A stretch of DNA of 64,000 nucleotides from contig CM076147.1 of NCBI GenBank assembly GCA_038025085.1, positions 3,267,501-3,331,500 of the forward strand, read 5' to 3'. The position numbers and the translations under genes are program-made. Shown piece after piece: positions 57,425-64,000 of the stretch. The first letter of the stretch is position 1. Every line of letters starts with the position of its first letter. This DNA comes from Tetragonia tetragonoides (Eukaryota; Streptophyta; Magnoliopsida; Caryophyllales; Aizoaceae). The notes beneath the pieces were generated by a model that worked only from the letters and a program-made list of their open reading frames with translations, did no database searches and was not told the DNA's origin.

Positions 57425-57539
57425 TAAAAGGAAAAGGGTTGTCTAACAACTCAACTTTAACAAATTATGGTGAAACAAGTCACTAGTTGTGTTGTTACTA
57501 GCTACTTCGTTACAAGGTTGACCTTTGTCATATATGTAC

Positions 57540-57715
57540 TTGAACTTGGAGTAAGTCTTGTGTGAGACCAACTTACAAAAATATGGGGTCACTATTTAGT
57601 AATGTAGAAGTCACTTATTATCATCTATGACCCTCATTTCACTAAAAAGTAACCCTCGTCTCACCAAAAATTATGAAAGGACCGTCTTAAACGAGTTTTT
57701 GTGTTATACAAAACT
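57540..57715 (-). repeat. Dispersed repeat (AAGACGGTCTT family), second copy
   Basis: GTAAGTCTTGTGTGAGACCA through GACCGTCTTAAACG, matching in reverse the sequence around the CACTA element at 50.1-51.0 kb. Confidence 0.65.
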
Positions 57716-57820
57716 TTCTCACAAAAGTGAGCCGTTTCGAAGGGTAACTCTGGATACAATATTGTAGAGCGTGTGATGTATACATCGAATTTATCATCAA
57801 TACAAGTGAATGTTCACAAT

Positions 57821-58086
57821 TACTCCATCCGTTTTTGAAAATGATAACATTTATATTTTGAAGGTCAAACTTTACAAACTTTGACCATTGATTTTGGAAA
57901 AAATATAAGGATTTACAATGTAAAAATACTATCGTTGGATTCGTTTTAATTAGTACTTTCGAAAAATCTATTTTTTATAGTTTATGTATTCATATAAACA
58001 CAAATATTTATGATCAAAGTAGTGCATTGGAGACCGTGCAAAAGTAAATGTTATCATTTTTCAGAAACTGAAACTGACGACAGGTA
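57821..58086. mobile_element. Stowaway/mariner-like MITE
   Basis: TACTCCATCCGTTTTTGAAA followed by ATGATAACATTTA on the left pairs with TAAATGTTATCATTTTTCAG on the right. The right outer terminus is decayed. Confidence 0.6.
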
Positions 58087-58146
58087 TTCACATAAACTTC
58101 TACTCGTACATCATTATCATATGACACGTGTAAATATGTCATACTC

Positions 58147-59300
<1,154 letters not shown>

Positions 59301-59304
59301 GTCG

Positions 59305-59738
59305 GGCTTGTAACTGACTTGAGCTGACTTGGTGAGTCCTCGGATTCGGCTTGGTCAAAGCTCGGCTCGAGCTCGGGTCAAATCGAGCTCGAGCCGAGCC
59401 CGAGCCAACTACGGCTCGGTCCATTTGATTTTGCCTTCTATTTTAAATAAAACCATTAAATATCTATAGAAATTCATTTAATTTTTAAGGTTTCCTCATT
59501 TTACATCTTGTAAATGATCATTTGTAGTCGAATTCAGTTGCAAGTGTTTTAAATCGATCTATTTTGTATAACTTTGTAACGACCAGTGTGAATTCGAGCC
59601 GAGCCGAGTCGAGTCGAGCCACAAGCCTATATCGAGTAGAGCCCAAACCTTAACTATTCCAACTTGGCGAACTTCGAGCCGAGCCAAAACATACCGAGCC
59701 GAACTCGACTCGGGCTCGACTCGGCTTAGTTACACCTT
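59305..59738. mobile_element. Non-autonomous hAT-type element with CTCGAGCCGAG repeats
   Basis: Left terminus GGCTTGTAACTGACTTGAGC and right terminus CTCGGCTTAGTTACACCTT are diverged inverted repeats. TCGTCG flanks both sides (59299-59304 and 59739-59744), probably part of an 8-bp duplication. The interior ends carry many GAGCTCGAGCCGAGCC-like words, and the centre is AT-rich. Confidence 0.7.
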
Positions 59739-59744
59739 TCGTCG

Positions 59745-60064
59745 TACTTCGGATTAAGGGTCAAACGGTAAATGAGAACGCTGGAAATGGCGCAAGTGCA
59801 TACGAAGGGTGGTGTCGATGAGCTGCAGAGAATTAGCCGCCAAAGTTTTGCCCCAAAATAAAAAGCCCAAAACACAATGAGCTGGAGTGACGGTGGTCCA
59901 AAGTCGCCAAAAATATTGGGTACAGCTCACCTTGTTGTTCCTTCTACCACAAGCGCATGGGATTCCCTTGCCAATATCATATACTCTAAGGGCAAAATCG
60001 TCATATGACCTTCACTTCATTTTTCTTTAATACTTCCAAATTTTCCATTTTGTTCGATCAAGTT
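59745..60064. other. Non-coding spacer
   Basis: Nothing recognised. Confidence 0.3.
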
Positions 60065-60225
60065 TTTTTTAAGACCAACTTACAGAAAAATAGGGTTACT
60101 ATTTAAAAATGTAGGGATCATTTGTTATGAGCCGAATCGCCGTGTCTCTTATTTTACTGAAAAGTAGTCATCATCTCACAAAAGTTATAATAAGACCATT
60201 TTAAACAATTTTTTGTATTTTTCGC
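60065..60225 (-). repeat. Dispersed repeat (AAGACGGTCTT family), third copy
   Basis: AAGACCAACTTACAGAAAAA through AATAAGACCATTTTAAACAA; diverged relative of 57540-57715. Confidence 0.55.
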
Positions 60226-61255
60226 AAAGAAGACAAATGTTTTTGAGATTGTTTTTAAGAAAAGTTAAAAATACTACTCGTAAATGTGTTAGTAGTTTTA
60301 AGTTATACTTGTATGGCCGGTACATTAGTGCATCTACATACTTTTAGCTATTGTAAGAATTTCTTTGTGTAATAAATTTATTTCCTACTAAATATAGTAT
60401 ATTATTAGCGAAAACATTCATCATTACCTATTAAAAGCAAATTGTTTCTCCAAAATCTTATCATTTATGTAATTATGTTATCTCACTAACAAGCTTAATA
60501 TTACAAAAGTTACAAATGGGTAGATATTTTAACACTCTTCTCAGCGGATAGTTATTTTTAAAAGTAGTAAAGCTTGTTCTACACTTCTAACTTTTCTTTT
60601 TGAGGGGAAAAGGTTGAGATTTTATATTGCTAATATGTCCATGAGTACAACCGAGTTAATCTCAGTCGGACAACAATTCACTCATACACGCTCAAGTCCA
60701 ATTGGACATACCTTAGCGAGATGATGGAGTTCTACACTTCTACTTGTCTGCAGTATTTCTCAAAGTGTTAAAACTTGACAAAATTCTACCTCAATTATTA
60801 CATTAGGATACTCGTTATCACACTAAATTACACAATTACTTACACATTACACCTCACCATATCTACCACAAAGTGCATTCATTTAATATGTCACAAACAT
60901 CTAAAAGTTTAATATATTGCTAATTATACTCATAATACGTAATTAGTAATTTAATAACAACATATAATCCTCCATAGATGATCCATTATTTTCCTTTAAC
61001 ACTTGTATGATGGTTGAGAGTTGAGACTTTGGAACAAAACAATCAACTTGAGTTGGTACGTAGTATTACAACTGTACAAGTAGATGTTTACATTTCCCAA
61101 TCCAAAAAACAAGAAAAACAAAAAACAAGTCTACGAAAAATATACAAATAGTAAATAACACCTTGAAAAATCGTTTTCCAAATTTAAATGAGTGTTCGTT
61201 TTTTGTACTCATTTTTTGGAGCCTTTTAAAGTGACACCTAACACAATTACACAAA
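60226..61255. other. Intergenic region and probable distal promoter of the FPP gene
   Basis: AT-rich, no coding frames of note. No TATA box can be placed with confidence because the transcription start is not known. Confidence 0.3.
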
Positions 61256-61259
61256 AGAG

Positions 61260-61656
61260 TACTCTTTTTTTCTTTTTCCTTTTTTTTTCCTCTCTCTTTC
61301 TATTTTTTCCTTTTTCCCTCCCCATCACCATTCAGTCACCACCATCATCTCCCACTCTCTCGCTCTCTTTCTCTCTCTTCCACCCCACTTCCACCACCAC
61401 CTGCTTCCTCTAAAACTCACACACACGCTTTCTCTCTTTGTCTCTCTATTCATTCATTTTTTCTCTCTCTTCTGAAAAAAAATTCTGGAAAAATGCAGAA
61501 CTGAGAGAGAATTTCTTAGATCTCTTAACTTGTTGTTTTCTTCTTTCATTGTTAATTAATCATTCGTTCATACAACAAAAACAACAACAACAATCTCAGT
61601 AACTCAGAATCTTCTTTCTTTATCTGTTCATTTCCAGGGCTGCTTCTTTTTTACTG
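61260..61656 (+). other. 5' untranslated exon of the FPP gene (start approximate)
   Basis: A long pyrimidine-rich stretch with CTCTCT tracts (61260-61475) leads into a sequence ending ACTG|GTAAGT at 61656/61657, a good donor site. Pyrimidine-rich leaders are common in plant genes. A minimal upstream frame, ATGCAGAACTGA, lies at 61493-61504. The transcription start could be anywhere in or just before the pyrimidine tract. The exon is inferred from the splice signals. Confidence 0.55.
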
Positions 61657-63725
61657 GTAAGTAATGTTAAGTTTTAATTTTTTCTAATTTCATTTTTTAG
61701 TTTTGAGTTCAGCTTGCAGGTTATTGAATTGATTAAACATGGCATTGCTTTTCTGAGAATCGAATATGAACAATCAGTTGCTGATTTTGGGTTTTAATTT
61801 GCTTAAATTCAAATGGGTGTTTAATTTTGTGGGTTTGGTTGAGTTTTTCTTGTGCTTGATTTAGTGAATGTGGGGGGATTTGATTGATTTTCTATCTGTT
61901 TTTTTTTTCTTTTCAGAAAGTGGATCGTCATTTTTTCATTTTTTTTTGCTAATTTTTGGAAATTTGAGTTCACTACTGGATAATGCCAAGCTACTAATCC
62001 TCGAGAAAATCGCGCTTTTTAAAAAAATCAGGATGTGGGTTTTATTTTCTTCCTTTTTTCCTGTTTTGGGTCATTTCTTATTCTTACTCAAATACTCACC
62101 ATGTCTTTTTCTCGAGGACTGTTGAAATTTGCTTAAATTAGCTCAAAATTGATACGAAATTTATGTTTTTCGACTTTGCTTAATCAGGAATTTTATGGTG
62201 ACTTGAGATTTGAGACATTTTTTTGGGTTTTGGGGGTTAACTTAAAATCACTAATTAATAGTACTACTTGCCTGGATTTGATTTTTACGAGACAAGGCTC
62301 TTCACTCATTGAATAGATCTTTGAAATTTTTTTGTGGGTTTTTCTTAGAATGTGAATGTGATACTAGCAAACCCAAAAAAGGGAGAAAAAAAAAGCAAAT
62401 AAAATAATTGTACTTAAATTTGGATTTGTTCATTTCTCTCTGGTTATGGTGGTTTCCAGTTTGTTGGTTTGTTCAATATTATGGACCACCAAAAGAGAAA
62501 CATTGTTTTGGTATTTCTATGAGAGAGCACTTAGAGTTACAGTGTGTGTCTAAATGTATCATAAGCTAGGTCTAGCTCTGTTTGTATGCTGAGAAAACCG
62601 AGGAAGAAAGATAAGAATAAAATACCCTTTTAGTTTTTTTAAAATGGTTTTTCATTTGAATTTAATCACTTCAATGTTTTTGTCGTTTTTCTTCCCAAAA
62701 ATGAAAACTGGGAAGGGACTGTTTCTGTTTCTTTGACTCAGCCCTTTTGCCCATATCAGCTGGGTATGTGATTTCTTGTTTTTATTGCGCATTCAATGGT
62801 CTTTTAATTTTATTATTACCCATTTTAAGGTAAAAGGCAGCATGAAAATGGGGTTGTTTTTATCTCGCTTTTTTTTTTTTTTCCCCCAAGTATCCAGGCT
62901 TAAATTTGGTTCACTGTTCTGTTTGTTTGTTCTGCTCCAAGACAAGAAATTTATGTTAGCTGAGAAAAGATTTTCTGAATCTCTGTGATTGTGCTTTTGG
63001 TGAAGCTAGAGGCTTGGAATCAATCATTCAGTGGCAATATGAGCAGCACTGTTGATGTAACTTGTGCCCTCTTTGAAAGGGTAGATACCCCCCTTCCCTT
63101 CCCTTCCCCTTTTGTGAACCCCACCCACACCCTGTTGTTTCTTTCTTTCCTGGGTTTTTATTGTAACACTTATGTTTGCTGGGTAAAGTGCCTTTAATGT
63201 TTAATGAATGCTGAGGACCCTATTGTTTTCATCTACTAGTTGTCTCAACTCTCAAGTGCTTTGAGGTACTCAATTATAATGCTGCTTCTCTTGTCGATTC
63301 TTAGTGAAGGCTTAGGGAAGGCGTCATTATGCCTTGATCGCATATAGAATTTTCGATGCTATAATCCTGACAGAATTTTTTTTCTTGTGTTCTTGATGTT
63401 ATATATTGAAAAGGAGTAGCAAAGCAATTGGGCTAGCATTTACTTTGTACAGTGTAGTCAGGGACTATTCTTTGATGTAAGCCTTGTTAAGGAAGAATGT
63501 ACCTTGCTAATATATGATAGAGCTGCAAGATAGTCCTGTAGCAATCATCTTTCAACATTGTACTCTCCCAGGGGTTTTATGGAGGATTTATCACGTGATC
63601 TGTTGGATTGAATGGCGTCTTTTGTTTCGATTTTGAAATAATGGTGTTGTTTAATTAGAAAGTTAGAAGATTTATGTAAGGTTTGTCGTTTCCTTAATTA
63701 ACTTGATTCGTGTCTTGAACTGCAG
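61657..63725 (+). other. Leader intron of the FPP gene, about 2.07 kb
   Basis: Donor GTAAGT at 61657 and acceptor CTGCAG at 63720-63725, six bases before the start codon. The interior is T-rich, as in plant introns. Frames inside it (for example 61868-62125 and 62776-62988) are phenylalanine- and leucine-rich by composition and are not genes. Confidence 0.6.
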
Positions 63726-63731
63726 TCTAAG

Positions 63732-63854
63732 ATGGACCGCCGGAGTTGGCCCTGGAAGAAAAAGTCATCTGATAAGTCGGCTGCAGAAAAGGTTATCGCT
63801 ACACTAGATTCTGCTGGTGCCTCTTTGGGTTCCAGCGGTTCTCAGGTTGATAAG
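63732..63854 (+). CDS. Filament-like plant protein (FPP), first coding exon
   Basis: The ATG at 63732 (context AAGATGG) opens a frame reading MDRRSWPWKKKSSDK, the conserved N-terminus of the filament-like plant protein family. The rest of the exon is Ser/Ala/Gly-rich and ends at AAG|GTTCGT (63854/63855); in the same frame an intronic TAA follows at 61 bases into codon 44, so splicing is required. FPP proteins are long coiled-coil proteins (usually around 1000 residues) thought to bind a membrane-associated partner and to relate to microtubule or membrane organisation in plants. Only 41 codons lie here; the coiled-coil exons are beyond the window. The donor is weaker than consensus, so CAG|GTTGAT at 63845 is an alternative. 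Identification rests on the N-terminal motif only. Confidence 0.8.
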
Positions 63855-64000
63855 GTTCGTTAAGTACCGTTTGGACCCTTCTTGTTTATTGTAAAAGGTC
63901 TCGTTAACGCTACATTGCATACTGAATTTATTTCTGGCCAGAGATTTTTGTTTCATAATCTTCTGGTTTCTTCATGAAGCATGCTCCTTTTGAACTTTTC
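63855..64000 (+). other. Start of the next FPP intron
   Basis: T-rich sequence following the donor at 63855, with no open continuation of the coding frame (TAA at 63861-63863). The next exon is outside the window. Confidence 0.6.

Noticed and set aside
61868..62988. Phe/Leu-rich frames upstream of the FPP start codon
   Set aside because: They lie in the T-rich leader intron and have no conserved features.

Overview
The window is plant nuclear DNA, almost certainly from a eudicot. It is AT-rich, holds both major LTR-retrotransposon superfamilies, a LINE, tRNA-derived SINEs, and TIR elements of the hAT, Mutator, CACTA, PIF/Harbinger and mariner types. It also holds a large set of Helitron-like ends. 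Only one host gene is clear: the 5' end of a filament-like plant protein (FPP) gene at the right edge. A Caryophyllales/Amaranthaceae source is a guess from the general style of the repeats; nothing decoded here proves it. The window is a gene-poor, repeat-dense region that runs into a gene on the right. Layout, left to right. 1-3224: minus-strand Ty3/gypsy element (partial RT with a stop codon, LTR with a GC-rich palindromic U3), inserted in an older MITE. 3225-5956: microsatellites, MITE relics and a Helitron-like remnant. 5957-13400: an unidentified low-complexity-free host-like segment split by a complete but decayed Ty1/copia element (6188-11211, 5-bp target duplication) and by a non-autonomous hAT element (11613-12590, 8-bp duplication). 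13880-17400: copies of a ~340-bp Helitron-like repeat, in both orientations, plus a small palindromic MITE with a 9-bp duplication. 17800-20760: three different tandem-repeat families in a row (66 bp, ~165 bp, ~185 bp). 21730-24480: a truncated LINE inside a TIR element inside an older MITE. 24868-26285: an element with ~280-bp inverted arms. 27618-30373: a head-to-tail array of about nine Helitron-like units. 30374-34350: no gene recognised, but a cluster of hairpins with changing stems and a constant loop. 34350-42640: a minisatellite, Helitron-like ends, SINEs and MITEs. 42793-44553: a well-preserved non-autonomous Mutator-like element with a 9-bp target duplication. 44600-60250: MITEs of several superfamilies, including a palindrome built from two 5S rRNA-like copies (49442-49868) and a CACTA element (50096-50958). 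About 61260-64000: leader, 2-kb leader intron and first coding exon of the FPP gene. There is no operon-like cooperation between genes. The structure is explained by repeated insertion, nesting and tandem amplification. The most unusual objects are the hairpin cluster at 30.8-31.9 kb, the 5S rRNA foldback at 49.4 kb and the tandem Helitron-like array at 27.6-30.4 kb.
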